Source: Paraburkholderia oxyphila NBRC 105797
GTDB lineage: Bacteria > Pseudomonadota > Gammaproteobacteria > Burkholderiales > Burkholderiaceae
Direction of reading: 5' to 3'
DNA length: 64,000 bases
Assembly: GCF_000685075.1 (NCBI RefSeq)
Contig: NZ_BAYD01000044.1
Span: forward strand, 18,087-82,086
Part shown: positions 34,641 through 42,710 of the stretch, piece after piece
Layout: every line of letters starts with the position of its first letter
Position numbering within the stretch: position 1 is the first letter of the stretch
The notes under the pieces: generated by a model
Told to the model about the DNA's origin: nothing
What the model saw: only the letters and a program-made list of their open reading frames with translations
Database searches by the model: none
Made by a program: the position numbers and the translations under genes

Positions 34641-36011
34641 TCAGATCCGGCTGGACAGTTCGATGGCGCGGTCGACCATCTGTGGCGCGAGGCCGAGATA
34701 GTTCGCGGGGTCGGTCATGCGCTCGATGGCGTCGCGTTCGAAGTAACGCGTGACCGCCGGCAATGCCGCGAGCGCTTCGGCGAGCGTGCCGCCGCGCTCG
34801 TTCACCGTGCGGCATGCGTCGTAGACGATGTCGTGCACCGCTTGACGCCCCGTGTGCGGCGCCATCTGCATCATCACGGCCTCCGCGACGATGAGCCCCT
34901 TGCTGATGCCAAGGTTGTGCTTCATGCGCGCGCTGTCCACAATCAGGCCGCCCAGGGCGAACTTCGCCTGATGCAGGGCTCCCGACGCGAGGATGAAGCT
35001 CTCCGGAATGGCGATCCATTCGGCGTGCCACGGCCCGGTTGCGCGCTCGAAGTCCTGGATCATTGCGTCCATCATCAGGCCCGCGTGCTGGCGCACGGCC
35101 TTCGCGGCGGCCAGCATCAACTCGCTCGAGATCGGATTGCGCTTTTGCGGCATGGTGCTGCTCGCGCCGCGCCCCTTGACGAACGGTTCGTAGACCTCAG
35201 CAAACTCTGTCGAGGCCATGATCATGATGTCGGTCGCGATCTTGCCGAGCGATCCCGTAACGAGTGCGAGCAGATTGACCGCTTCCGCCAGGCCATCGCG
35301 CGCCACGTGCCAGGTCGTGGCCGGCACGCCAAGACCGAGTTCTTCGGCCATCGCTGCCTGTACCTCAAAGCCCTTGTCGCCCAGTGAGGCGAGCGTGCCC
35401 GCTGCGCCCGCGAATTCGACCACGGCGACCCGCGGGCGCAGTGCCGCAAGGCGTTGCTGATGGCGGTCGAACATGGCGAGCCAGATCGCAGCCTTGTAGC
35501 CGAAGGTGACGGGCAGCGCCTGTTGCAGATGGGTGCGGCCGGCCATCGGCGTATCGCGGTACTTGCTGGCCAGACCGGTCAGGATCGCGCGCAGTTCGCG
35601 AATATCGGCATCGATCGCATCGAGCGCGTCGCGCACCTGCAGGGCGACCGCGGTGTCCATGATGTCCTGGGTTGTCGCGCCCCAGTGCACGAAGCGCCCC
35701 GCGTCGCCGCACATGCCGACCAACTGGTGCACGAGCGGCAGGATCGGATAGCCGACGATATCCGTCTCCTCGCGCATGTGGTCGAAATCGATGCGCTCGA
35801 TGGAGGCTTCGCGCGCAATGACTTCGGCGGCTTCGGACGGAATCACGCCCACACGCGCCTCGGCTTTCGCGAGGGCGACTTCCACGTCGATGTAGCGCTG
35901 CACAAGCGCGTGATCGGAGAACAGGGCGCGCATTTTTGCGGTGCCGAACGCGTCCCGGAACAGGATGGAATCGACCACGGTGCTGGAAACGGGAAGCGTG
36001 CGGCTCGTCAT
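34641..36011 (-). CDS. fumarase/aspartase-superfamily lyase (PcaB/adenylosuccinate-lyase-like)
   Basis: A 456-residue class-II fumarase superfamily enzyme. The signature loop GASSTMPQKRNPISSE near residue 285 and the VHWGATTQDIMDTA block near residue 110 are clear. The layout resembles 3-carboxy-cis,cis-muconate cycloisomerase (PcaB) and adenylosuccinate lyase. Paired with a DctA-like symporter and a HutC-type regulator, with no pca genes, it more likely splits or forms a fumarate-containing compound such as an N-substituted aspartate. AGAGG before 36011 supports the start. Sites for the divergent regulator lie upstream. Confidence 0.9.
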   Translation of the reverse strand: MTSRTLPVSSTVVDSILFRDAFGTAKMRALFSDHALVQRYIDVEVALAKAEARVGVIPSEAAEVIAREASIERIDFDHMREETDIVGYPILPLVHQLVGMCGDAGRFVHWGATTQDIMDTAVALQVRDALDAIDADIRELRAILTGLASKYRDTPMAGRTHLQQALPVTFGYKAAIWLAMFDRHQQRLAALRPRVAVVEFAGAAGTLASLGDKGFEVQAAMAEELGLGVPATTWHVARDGLAEAVNLLALVTGSLGKIATDIMIMASTEFAEVYEPFVKGRGASSTMPQKRNPISSELMLAAAKAVRQHAGLMMDAMIQDFERATGPWHAEWIAIPESFILASGALHQAKFALGGLIVDSARMKHNLGISKGLIVAEAVMMQMAPHTGRQAVHDIVYDACRTVNERGGTLAEALAALPAVTRYFERDAIERMTDPANYLGLAPQMVDRAIELSSRI

Positions 36012-36050
36012 GTGGACCTCTTGGAAATCGAAAAAGCGGGGCTGAAAACG

Positions 36051-36115
36051 GGACATATCGTCGATGCTCGCCGTCAATATGTCCGGACATATTGACGATA
36101 TTATGTCCGGACATA
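36051..36115. promoter_or_regulatory. operators of the HutC-type regulator in the divergent promoter
   Basis: Two palindromes with core ATGTCCGGACAT. The first (36073-36096) is a perfect 24-base palindrome, GTCAATATGTCC plus its exact complement. The second covers 36102-36115 (TATGTCCGGACATA). Centres are 24 bases apart. A lone half-site GGACATAT lies at 36051-36058 on the lyase side. They sit between the lyase gene and the GntR gene and probably repress both. Confidence 0.8.
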
Positions 36116-36126
36116 TGATTCAAGCT

Positions 36127-36921
36127 ATGATTAACCTTGGCCTTCCCGCAACGACAGACCTGCACAACTCCATGAACAAGCCTCACTTCGCCGACATCGC
36201 CCGGGACCTGAGCGAAGCAATCACATCGGGCCGTCTTCCGGTGGGGGCGTATTTGCCCACTGAGCTGGAATTGCGGGATCAGTACGGGACCAGCCGGCAC
36301 ACCGTCCGGGCGGCGCTGAACGAGCTGCAGCAGCTGGGTCTCGTGTCGCGGCGCAAGAACGCCGGCACGCGTGTGGAGTCGGCGCGGCCGCGCAACGATT
36401 TCCGGCCGTCGCTCGCGTCGATCGATGACGTAGTCCAGTTCGGCACCGAGCATCTGCGGGTCGTGGAGTCCACGGGTGAAATCTCGGCCACCGGCGAGCT
36501 GGCCAGGCTGTTGGGTTGTGAGGAGGGCGAGCGCTGGCTGCGGGTGTCGAGCTTGCGCGTGGACCGGGACAGCAGACGGCCGCCGGTTGGCTGGACGGAC
36601 GTTTATATCGACCCGGCCTATGGCGATATCGCGCAGGCGGCCCGTGCGGAGCCGGATACGCTAATCAGTTCGCTGATCGAGGCGCGCTACGGCCGCTGTG
36701 TGACGGAGATCCAGCAGGACGTCCGGGCGGCCAGCGTTGGAACGGAGTTGGCAGGGCGGCTGCAGGTGGCGCCGGGAAGCCCGGCGCTGGAGATCGTGCG
36801 TCGATATCTCGATGCGTCGGGGGTGGCCTTCGAGGTCTCGGTGAGTGTGCATCCCGCCGAACGGTTTTCGGTGTCGATGCGCCTGAAACGCGCGGGTACG
36901 CTGCCCGCCGCTTCCCGGTGA
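36127..36921 (+). CDS. GntR-family transcriptional regulator, HutC subgroup
   Basis: A regulator of up to 264 residues. The winged helix is clear (SGRLPVGAYLPTELELRDQYGTSRHTVRAAL in pieces), followed by a UTRA-type ligand domain (WLRVSSLRVDRD, GWTDVYIDP, LEIVRRYLDASG, FEVSVSVHP). Starts at 36064, 36127 or 36172 are possible; none has a good ribosome site. 36064 is unlikely because it would put both operators inside the gene; 36172 (249 residues) best matches the family's length. It probably senses a ligand that induces the DctA/lyase operon. Confidence 0.9.
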   Translation: MINLGLPATTDLHNSMNKPHFADIARDLSEAITSGRLPVGAYLPTELELRDQYGTSRHTVRAALNELQQLGLVSRRKNAGTRVESARPRNDFRPSLASIDDVVQFGTEHLRVVESTGEISATGELARLLGCEEGERWLRVSSLRVDRDSRRPPVGWTDVYIDPAYGDIAQAARAEPDTLISSLIEARYGRCVTEIQQDVRAASVGTELAGRLQVAPGSPALEIVRRYLDASGVAFEVSVSVHPAERFSVSMRLKRAGTLPAASR

Positions 36922-37023
36922 CCGGACTCCGGGCCCGCAGCGAAGCGAGTTGCCCCACCATCGGCAAAGGCACTGCGCTTTCGCTCGATACCCATTCCCG
37001 CCAGTCGGCCGTTTTTACCAGCG

Positions 37024-37305
37024 TCAGACGGCCGGGCGCACGACGGTCGACGCGGTGCGCGCGGCGAGAATGCTTCGGATGGCCGCCAGGGATTGTTCCG
37101 CCACCGCACTCGGGTTTTGTCGCCGCGGCAAAGGAAACTCGGGAGTCTTGACGCCCAGCTGTCGGCAGACAGAGGAAAGGTACGGTTTGCCCGGTCCCGT
37201 GCATCGTGCGACGGCGGCAGCAAGGGCTGCGTCGCCAACGTGCCGGCGCAGCCATTCGAGCGTTTTACGGTCCCTTTCGTTATAGATCCTGACCAGATGC
37301 TCCAT
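37024..37305 (-). CDS. SOS-controlled small protein of unknown function
   Basis: A 93-residue soluble protein with no family I recognise. It is rich in Arg and Ala, with a possible helix-turn-helix-like stretch (ALAAAVARCTG to YLSSVCRQLGV, residues about 26-52). GGGAGGCG before the ATG at 37305 fixes the start. Just upstream are two LexA-type boxes, which serve only this gene because the neighbour on the other side is transcribed towards them. It is therefore probably induced by DNA damage. Confidence 0.75.
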   Translation of the reverse strand: MEHLVRIYNERDRKTLEWLRRHVGDAALAAAVARCTGPGKPYLSSVCRQLGVKTPEFPLPRRQNPSAVAEQSLAAIRSILAARTASTVVRPAV

Positions 37306-37323
37306 TGTCGCCTCCCGAGAGTA

Positions 37324-37359
37324 CTGTATAAAAATACAGTTACCTGTAAATTTATACAG
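37324..37359 (-). promoter_or_regulatory. two LexA (SOS) boxes
   Basis: CTGTATAAAAATACAG (37324-37339) and CTGTAAATTTATACAG (37344-37359) both match CTGT-N8-ACAG exactly and are 20 bases apart, two helical turns. They lie 19-54 bases before the 93-residue gene. Confidence 0.88.
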
Positions 37360-37411
37360 GTTTCGGGCTGATTGCAACCACTGGGGATCGGCTATGAGAG
37401 ACGACTGCGTG

Positions 37412-37882
37412 TTATTTCTGGAATGTGCCGAGCAACTCGGTGTGTGCCACGACATGGCCCGTCATCGCCTTTTCCAATGCTGCCCTGATGGGCTGGTGAA
37501 GATCGGGCAGCACGGTGTCGAGCGCGTAAAGCCTGTGGAAATATCGATGACGGCCAACGGGCGGGCAGGGGCCGCCATACGCAGTGCGACGGAAGTCGTT
37601 GGTGCCTTCAAGTGTGCCCGCTGGAAGCGCCCCCGCCGCGACGCCCTCCGGAAGGCCGGGCGCCGTCACCGGGATGTTGTAGAGCACCCAGTGGACCCAG
37701 GTCATCCGTGGTGCGGCAGGGTCGGGCGCGTCGGGGTCGTCGACGATCAGCACGAGGCTTTTCGCGTTGACGGGTATATCCGACCACGCGAGCGGAGGCG
37801 AGACGTCCGCGCCCTTGCAGGTGTAGCGCCGGGGGATCTCGCCGCCTTCATGGAAAGCCTGCGAGGTGAGGGTGAAGGCCAT
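37412..37882 (-). CDS. YbhB/YbcL family protein (Raf-kinase-inhibitor-like)
   Basis: A 156-residue PEBP-fold protein with the YbhB/YbcL pattern: FTLTSQAFHEGGEIP at the start, CKGADVSPPLAW, LIVDDPDAPD near residue 48, WVHWVLYNIP and the GRHRYFHRLYALD segment. No signal peptide is visible, so it is cytosolic as YbhB is. The biochemical role of these bacterial proteins is not established. It is followed by the SOS gene on the same strand, but the LexA boxes between them suggest a separate transcript. Confidence 0.92.
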   Translation of the reverse strand: MAFTLTSQAFHEGGEIPRRYTCKGADVSPPLAWSDIPVNAKSLVLIVDDPDAPDPAAPRMTWVHWVLYNIPVTAPGLPEGVAAGALPAGTLEGTNDFRRTAYGGPCPPVGRHRYFHRLYALDTVLPDLHQPIRAALEKAMTGHVVAHTELLGTFQK

Positions 37883-37915
37883 GGTGCGCTGCCCGGCGTC
37901 AGTCCGCGCCGCCCG

Positions 37916-38071
37916 CTAGTGCCTGCGATGCATCCAGCGCATATGATGCGCGTCGAGCCACCGGCTCAGGCTCTCTTCCGGGTGATCGCGCCGGTAGCGA
38001 CTCGAGAGGGCCCATGCAACGACAACCAGAACCACTAGGCCAACCCAAAAGCTGATCATTGATTGAGTCAT
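37916..38071 (-). CDS. small single-span membrane protein, unknown
   Basis: A 51-residue protein with one membrane helix (MISFWVGLVVLVVVAWAL, residues 5-22) and a basic, His-rich C-terminus (ending MRWMHRRH). AAGGAGG just before 38071 gives a strong ribosome site, better than the upstream start. It lies 33 bases before the YbhB/YbcL gene on the same strand and is probably co-transcribed. I do not recognise the family. Confidence 0.65.
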   Translation of the reverse strand: MTQSMISFWVGLVVLVVVAWALSSRYRRDHPEESLSRWLDAHHMRWMHRRH

Positions 38072-38644
38072 GGCAGCCTCCTTCTGGAATGCGACCATGC
38101 CTGAATTCTAGTCATTGCTGGCCGGACTGGCTCAAGCATGAAGGCATGGGGGTTGATGCGTGGGATGCGCGGCAACGGTGCCGGATGCAGGAAACACTCT
38201 TTGGCGAAGCCAGTGAAAGCACACACTGCCGATACGGCTGCGACAAGGAAAAATGCGATTGAACCGATCACTTAGTCATCCAGAATTAAGGTGTCGCTTA
38301 CGGAGGATACGCCCCGCTTCAAGCGTCGGGAGATCGCCACGGCGCCAGAAACTGTGATCAACGACGACGAATCAGACGCGCTCTTCGCACGCGGTCTACT
38401 ACGAGCGTATCGGCCCGCCAACAGCTCGTTTTGCAGGCGGTCGCGGGTCGGCGCGAGCATGGATTGGGGGTAAACACCACTGTCGACGCCAGATCCCGGG
38501 CCGTAAACGAGGGGTCAGGGCGTAGTCGCAAAGCTGCGGCTACGGCGACAGTGGGCGCAACCAGCGCCCGTCAATGCCACACATCTCACCCCGCGTTCGT
38601 CTTCATGATGCCGCCGCGTGTTGCTCATTCACCAGGGAAGCGAA
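38072..38644. other. sparse region upstream of the chemoreceptor gene
   Basis: About 570 bases without a convincing gene. A minus-strand frame (38068-38271) begins like a short DUF1328-type membrane protein but has no ribosome site and an atypical tail, so it may be a remnant. Another small frame at 38291-38473 (GTG start) has no recognisable family. A 9-bp imperfect hairpin lies near 38523-38544. Confidence 0.4.
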
Positions 38645-39805
38645 GTGCCAAAATCTGCGCTCACGATCAGACTCAAGTTCATGTTCGCGTTCGGCGTCAT
38701 TGCAGCTTTGATGCTGGCCGTCGGACTCATCGGAATAGTCGGTCTATTGCACCTTGATGCCAATGCCGCTCCGCTATCCCGCTGGGCGTTGACAAGTCTG
38801 GTTGCGCTCGCGTCAGTGGGCTTTGCTGTCGCGCTCTACGCCGGCCTCCATCTGCAGGCCGTGGTATGCGGCGGCCTGTATCGCATCGCCAGGAAGTTCG
38901 AGGACATCGCGGTGACGCTCGATTTGTCGGCGCGGTCTTCACCGCCGCGCCTGGACGAGTTTGGCCGCTCCGCCGTTGCGTTCGACAAGTGGATGAGACG
39001 CATGGAAGAGACGATGTTGTCGGTCCGCTCCTCGACCGAGCTGGTTACTTCGGCGACGCGTGACATCGCTGCCGGCAACCTCGATCTGTCCGCCCGCACG
39101 GAGGAGCAAGCCGCGTCGCTGACCGAGACCGCCTCGAGCATGACGCAGCTGACCGGAACTGTGAAGCAGAACGCCGATAGTGCACGTGAGGCGAGCGGCC
39201 TTGCCGCCGACGCGACGGACATCGCCGATATGGGCAGCGATGTCGTGCAGGCGATGGTGGCGACGATCGACAAGCTATCGGGCAGCTCGAACAAGATTTC
39301 CGAGATCACGGGCGTGATCGAGAGTATTGCGTTTCAAACGAATATTCTCGCGCTCAATGCTGCAGTCGAAGCCGCTCGCGCTGGTGAACAGGGGCGAGGC
39401 TTCGCTGTGGTCGCGAGCGAAGTTCGAAGCCTCGCTCAACGATCGGCCACCGCGGCCAAGGAGATCAAGGACCTGATTGCCTCTTCCGTCGCGACCGTCG
39501 AGGCGGGCTCGCAGCAGGCCAGCGAAGTCAGCACCGCGATGAGCGAGATCAAGGGCGCCATCAAGCGCGTTTCGGCAATCGTCCGCGAGATCGCCAGCGC
39601 GTCGGAGCAGCAAAGCCGCGGCATCGAGCAGGTTAATCAGGCCGTCATCCAGATGGACCAGGTGACGCAGCAGAATGCGGCGCTCGTCGAGCAGGCGGCA
39701 GCGGCAGCGCGCTCGCTCGAGGAGCAGGCCGGGAGACTGAAATCGACGGTGTCGTCATTCAAGCTTTCCGATACGACGCGTCTCGCGATCTCGATCGATG
39801 CATAG
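38645..39805 (+). CDS. methyl-accepting chemotaxis protein with minimal periplasmic part
   Basis: A 386-residue chemoreceptor. Two hydrophobic segments (residues about 12-36 and 47-70) are separated by only about ten residues, so the usual periplasmic ligand domain of around 130 residues is missing. A short HAMP-like stretch follows, then a full class 36H signalling domain with the hairpin tip SIAFQTNILALNAAVEAARAG and a tail rich in Gln/Ala. The GTG at 38645, preceded by GGGAAG, is preferred over 38618. It may sense a membrane or cytoplasmic cue, or be a shortened relic that still signals. Confidence 0.9.
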   Translation: MPKSALTIRLKFMFAFGVIAALMLAVGLIGIVGLLHLDANAAPLSRWALTSLVALASVGFAVALYAGLHLQAVVCGGLYRIARKFEDIAVTLDLSARSSPPRLDEFGRSAVAFDKWMRRMEETMLSVRSSTELVTSATRDIAAGNLDLSARTEEQAASLTETASSMTQLTGTVKQNADSAREASGLAADATDIADMGSDVVQAMVATIDKLSGSSNKISEITGVIESIAFQTNILALNAAVEAARAGEQGRGFAVVASEVRSLAQRSATAAKEIKDLIASSVATVEAGSQQASEVSTAMSEIKGAIKRVSAIVREIASASEQQSRGIEQVNQAVIQMDQVTQQNAALVEQAAAAARSLEEQAGRLKSTVSSFKLSDTTRLAISIDA

Positions 39806-40446
39806 TGCAGGCAGGCGTCAACCCGCGTGCCTTCGTGCGCTCCAGTGCCAGCTGGTGCCATTCCCGAGTCCATCCGAAGAATGGCGGGCAATGTGAATTC
39901 ATAGATGTCCCATCGATCGACCTTGCCGGGCCAGCCCTTTACCGCGGCCGCGAACGCGGGCGCATCGGTATTCATGGCCCAGAGCGTGATGCGCGCGCCT
40001 TCGTCTATCCGTTCGACTTTCGGCTGCACTTGCGCGTAATCTTCAGCGCCACCGAGGGTGGTCGGATGAACGAATGGAAGCGACTTCTCGCATCTCCTAA
40101 CCAGCGCTCAACAGCGCGCAAGGTATCCGTAATCGCATTACCGCGTTTGACATTCGTTTCGCACGACGCGCACGCCGCGGCGCGTCTCGCCTTTATCAAC
40201 AGGATTTTACAGAACGTGACAGCAAACGGATCAAGGGTTTCTGGTCCGTTGAAGCCATTTGTAAATTCGATGCATAGGCAACGTTATTATTACGCGCACA
40301 CCTTGCCGAAATAGCCGGTAAACACCGCCGTTGCATATTACCAACTGAGCAGATATTGCGCCGTGCCTTAATGGCGAATCCCGTTCGCGCCAAGAATCTG
40401 GACGACGGGATAACGGAAATTTGAGCGATATCTGTGGAGAATTCAG
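39806..40446. other. 641-base gap before the porin, with a possible gene remnant
   Basis: No intact gene. On the minus strand, frames at 39637-40029 and 40005-40199 read as two pieces of one protein-like sequence (IRPPSVALKIT, then VERIDEGARITLWAMNTDAPAF and GWPGKVDRWDIYEFTL), as if a frameshift lay near 40020. I do not recognise the family. The last 100 bases are AT-rich and should hold the porin promoter. Confidence 0.35.
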
Positions 40447-41616
40447 ATGAAAAAACTCGTTGGTAAAACGCTCGCAGCAATGGCTTTGCTCGGCATGTTC
40501 AGTGCCGCGGCGCGAGCGCAGAGCAGCATCACCCTGTACGGCATCATCGACGAATCGATTCAATACACGCACAACGCCACGCCTGCGGGCAGCAACCAGA
40601 TCGGACTCTATTCCGGCAATATTTCGGGTAGCCGTTGGGGCCTGAAGGGTTCGGAAGATCTCGGTGGCGGCCTGAAAGCGATCTTCCAGCTCGAAGATGG
40701 TTTCGACGTCAACAACGGCAAGATGGGCACGTACAACGGCACGTCGTCGCTGTTCGGGCGGCAGGCCTACGTCGGCCTTGAAAGCGACCGGTATGGCACC
40801 GTCACGCTCGGGCGGCAGTACGATCCGCTCGTCGACCAGGTGCAGGGCCTCACCGACGACGCCTACTTCGGCAGCTCGTTTGCCACGGCCGGCGACGTAG
40901 ACAACTACGACAACAGCTCGCGCACCAATAACGCCGTGAAATATGTCTCGCAGAACTATGCGGGGCTGCAGGTCGAGGCCATGTATGCGTTTGGCGGTGT
41001 AGCGGGCCAGACGGGCTCCGGCCAGACATGGTCGGCAGCCGCTTCGTATAACAATGGCCCGTTCTCCATTGCCGCGGGTTACTACGTGGCCGACAACACC
41101 AGCACCACGGCAGCCGTGCGGACCGGCTGGTCGTCGACTTCGGATGGCACCTTCGACGGCCCGGTCAACTCGGGATACGACACGGCGAAGTCGATCAATA
41201 TCGGGCGCGTTGCGGCGAACTTCAGGACTGGACCTTACACCTTCGGCCTGTCGTATAGCAATTCGAATTACAAGGCCGATGCACAATCGGCGTTCCTGTC
41301 ATCGGAGATCTTCAACACGGGGCAGGGCTTCTTCAACTACCAGGTGAATCCGGCGCTGCTGCTCGGCCTCGGCTATAGCTATACGCACGCGAGCGGCGAC
41401 ACCAACGCCTCGTATAACCAGATCTCGCTGGGTGCCGATTACAGCCTCTCCAAGCGCACGGACGTCTATCTCGTCGGCGCGTGGCAGCACGCGAGCGGCT
41501 CGCAACTCAATGCCGATGGCACAGTTTCGAGCGCCGAGGCATCGATTGGCTCTTATGGCGTAGCGGGAACGAGTAGTCAGGATATTGTCAGTCTCGGTAT
41601 CCGCCATAAATTCTGA
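40447..41616 (+). CDS. Gram-negative porin, OmpC-type
   Basis: A 389-residue trimeric-porin family protein. The signal peptide (KTLAAMALLGMFSAAARA) ends before QSSITLYGIIDE, the typical mature start. Landmark segments are GSRWGLKGSEDLGGGLKAIFQLE, LFGRQAYVGL and the PEFGR-like loop; the last strand ends in Phe (LGIRHKF). GGAGA precedes the ATG. It stands alone between an AT-rich upstream region and a terminator-like hairpin, so it is probably singly transcribed. It is distinct from the porin at 8059. Confidence 0.94.
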   Translation: MKKLVGKTLAAMALLGMFSAAARAQSSITLYGIIDESIQYTHNATPAGSNQIGLYSGNISGSRWGLKGSEDLGGGLKAIFQLEDGFDVNNGKMGTYNGTSSLFGRQAYVGLESDRYGTVTLGRQYDPLVDQVQGLTDDAYFGSSFATAGDVDNYDNSSRTNNAVKYVSQNYAGLQVEAMYAFGGVAGQTGSGQTWSAAASYNNGPFSIAAGYYVADNTSTTAAVRTGWSSTSDGTFDGPVNSGYDTAKSINIGRVAANFRTGPYTFGLSYSNSNYKADAQSAFLSSEIFNTGQGFFNYQVNPALLLGLGYSYTHASGDTNASYNQISLGADYSLSKRTDVYLVGAWQHASGSQLNADGTVSSAEASIGSYGVAGTSSQDIVSLGIRHKF

Positions 41617-41629
41617 TTGAATCATTCAC

Positions 41630-41662
41630 CGGCCGTCGCTTTGGGAGCCACGGCCGATTTTA
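41630..41662 (+). terminator. probable terminator after the porin gene
   Basis: Arms CGGCCGT (41630-41636) and ACGGCCG (41650-41656) flank a 13-base loop, followed by ATTTTA. The T-run is short, so efficiency is uncertain. Confidence 0.55.
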
Positions 41663-41823
41663 CTTCGACTGGAAATAGGGTTGCGCAATCAGCGGCTTTT
41701 AACACGTGGAAATAAACATGAAATTCGGAGTCGATCAGTATGAACTAACCTGTCAATACGGCATGTGTCTGAACGACATAATGCGGCTGGCATTTCAGCT
41801 GTCGAACGAAGAAAGGTTTGCTC

Positions 41824-42198
41824 ATGTATCACGCGTTGCAACTGGATGTCACTAGCGAAACCGGAACAACCGTAGTCAGGTTCACGATTGCCGGTGAATC
41901 GTCGATACTCGGCGCGCAGGATATCGAGGCGATGATCGAGCAACTGGCCAATATTCGCGCGGCGATGCAGCCCGCCCGTCCGCTGTCTCCTCCCTCCGGC
42001 ACGTATCCCATGGAACTCGACCCTTGCTGGCGCGTGGACCGCCTGAGGGACTTTGACGGTGCGGTATTGTCGTTGCGTCACGTCGGCAAGGGATGGACGG
42101 CCTTCGCGCTGCCTGCATCCAGCCTCGCAAGCCTGTTTGAAGCGCTTTCCTCGTTGCCCCATACGACGCCCCGCGGGGAACGGACCATGCTCAACTGA
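41824..42198 (+). CDS. hypothetical protein, 124 residues
   Basis: A soluble 124-residue protein of no family I recognise. GAAAGG 10 bases before the ATG could serve as ribosome site. It has a beta-rich start (YHALQLDVTSETGTTVVRFTIAG), a short helix (IEAMIEQLANIRAAM) and a Pro-rich middle, then WRVDRLRDFDGAVLSLRHVGKGWTAFALP. No signal peptide or membrane helix. It is isolated on both sides; the base composition looks like that of its neighbours. Confidence 0.6.
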   Translation: MYHALQLDVTSETGTTVVRFTIAGESSILGAQDIEAMIEQLANIRAAMQPARPLSPPSGTYPMELDPCWRVDRLRDFDGAVLSLRHVGKGWTAFALPASSLASLFEALSSLPHTTPRGERTMLN

Positions 42199-42710
42199 CG
42201 CACGCTCCGGGCGCACTTCTTTCTGTTACGGCAATGCGCTTCCTGTAAACATAATACTACGCATTACTAATAAATAAAAACACCTGCACCGTTCAAGCTG
42301 GTCGATTTGACTCTCAATGCCTGATTCAGGAGAACCTGAGAAATGGATAATACTTATCTGGACGCTACTAGCGCGTGGTGCCACTCGTCATCCGAAACCA
42401 CCGACGAGGATTTTCGCGTAGCGGGTCTGCCGCATATAAAAGACGCCGCTGGACAGCGGCCGGTTGCGCGCGCGCTGACGCGATCGCAATGGACCGCGCT
42501 GCGGTATCGGACGAGATTCTCCGTCTGCTCCCAGGGCCATTACGCGGCAGATTTCCCGCCTGCTTCGTCCCCAGTGGGCGGCTATGCTTCGGTTCATCAG
42601 ATCGCGGCATCACATGTCTGCGCGGTCCTGAGCATGCCAGCGGCGGCTTCGTGCGGGAAGGCATGGCCGAATTCCGCGGCGTTTGGGCCGATCGTGAATT
42701 GGGATCGCGC
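42199..42710. other. 512-base stretch before the BamA-like gene
   Basis: The first 100 bases are AT-rich and likely hold the promoter of the envelope cluster. An open frame at 42343-42723, with GGAGAAC upstream, and an in-frame upstream extension of the BamA-like gene (from 42375) compete here. Neither resembles a known protein, so the region is left unassigned. Confidence 0.45.

Noticed and set aside
38068..38271. 67-residue frame resembling a DUF1328 membrane protein at its start
   Set aside because: No ribosome site, and the tail after 25 residues is unlike the family; at best a remnant.
41718..41855. 45-codon plus-strand frame upstream of the 124-residue gene
   Set aside because: Weak GGAAA site, no known family, and it overlaps the next gene; not enough support.
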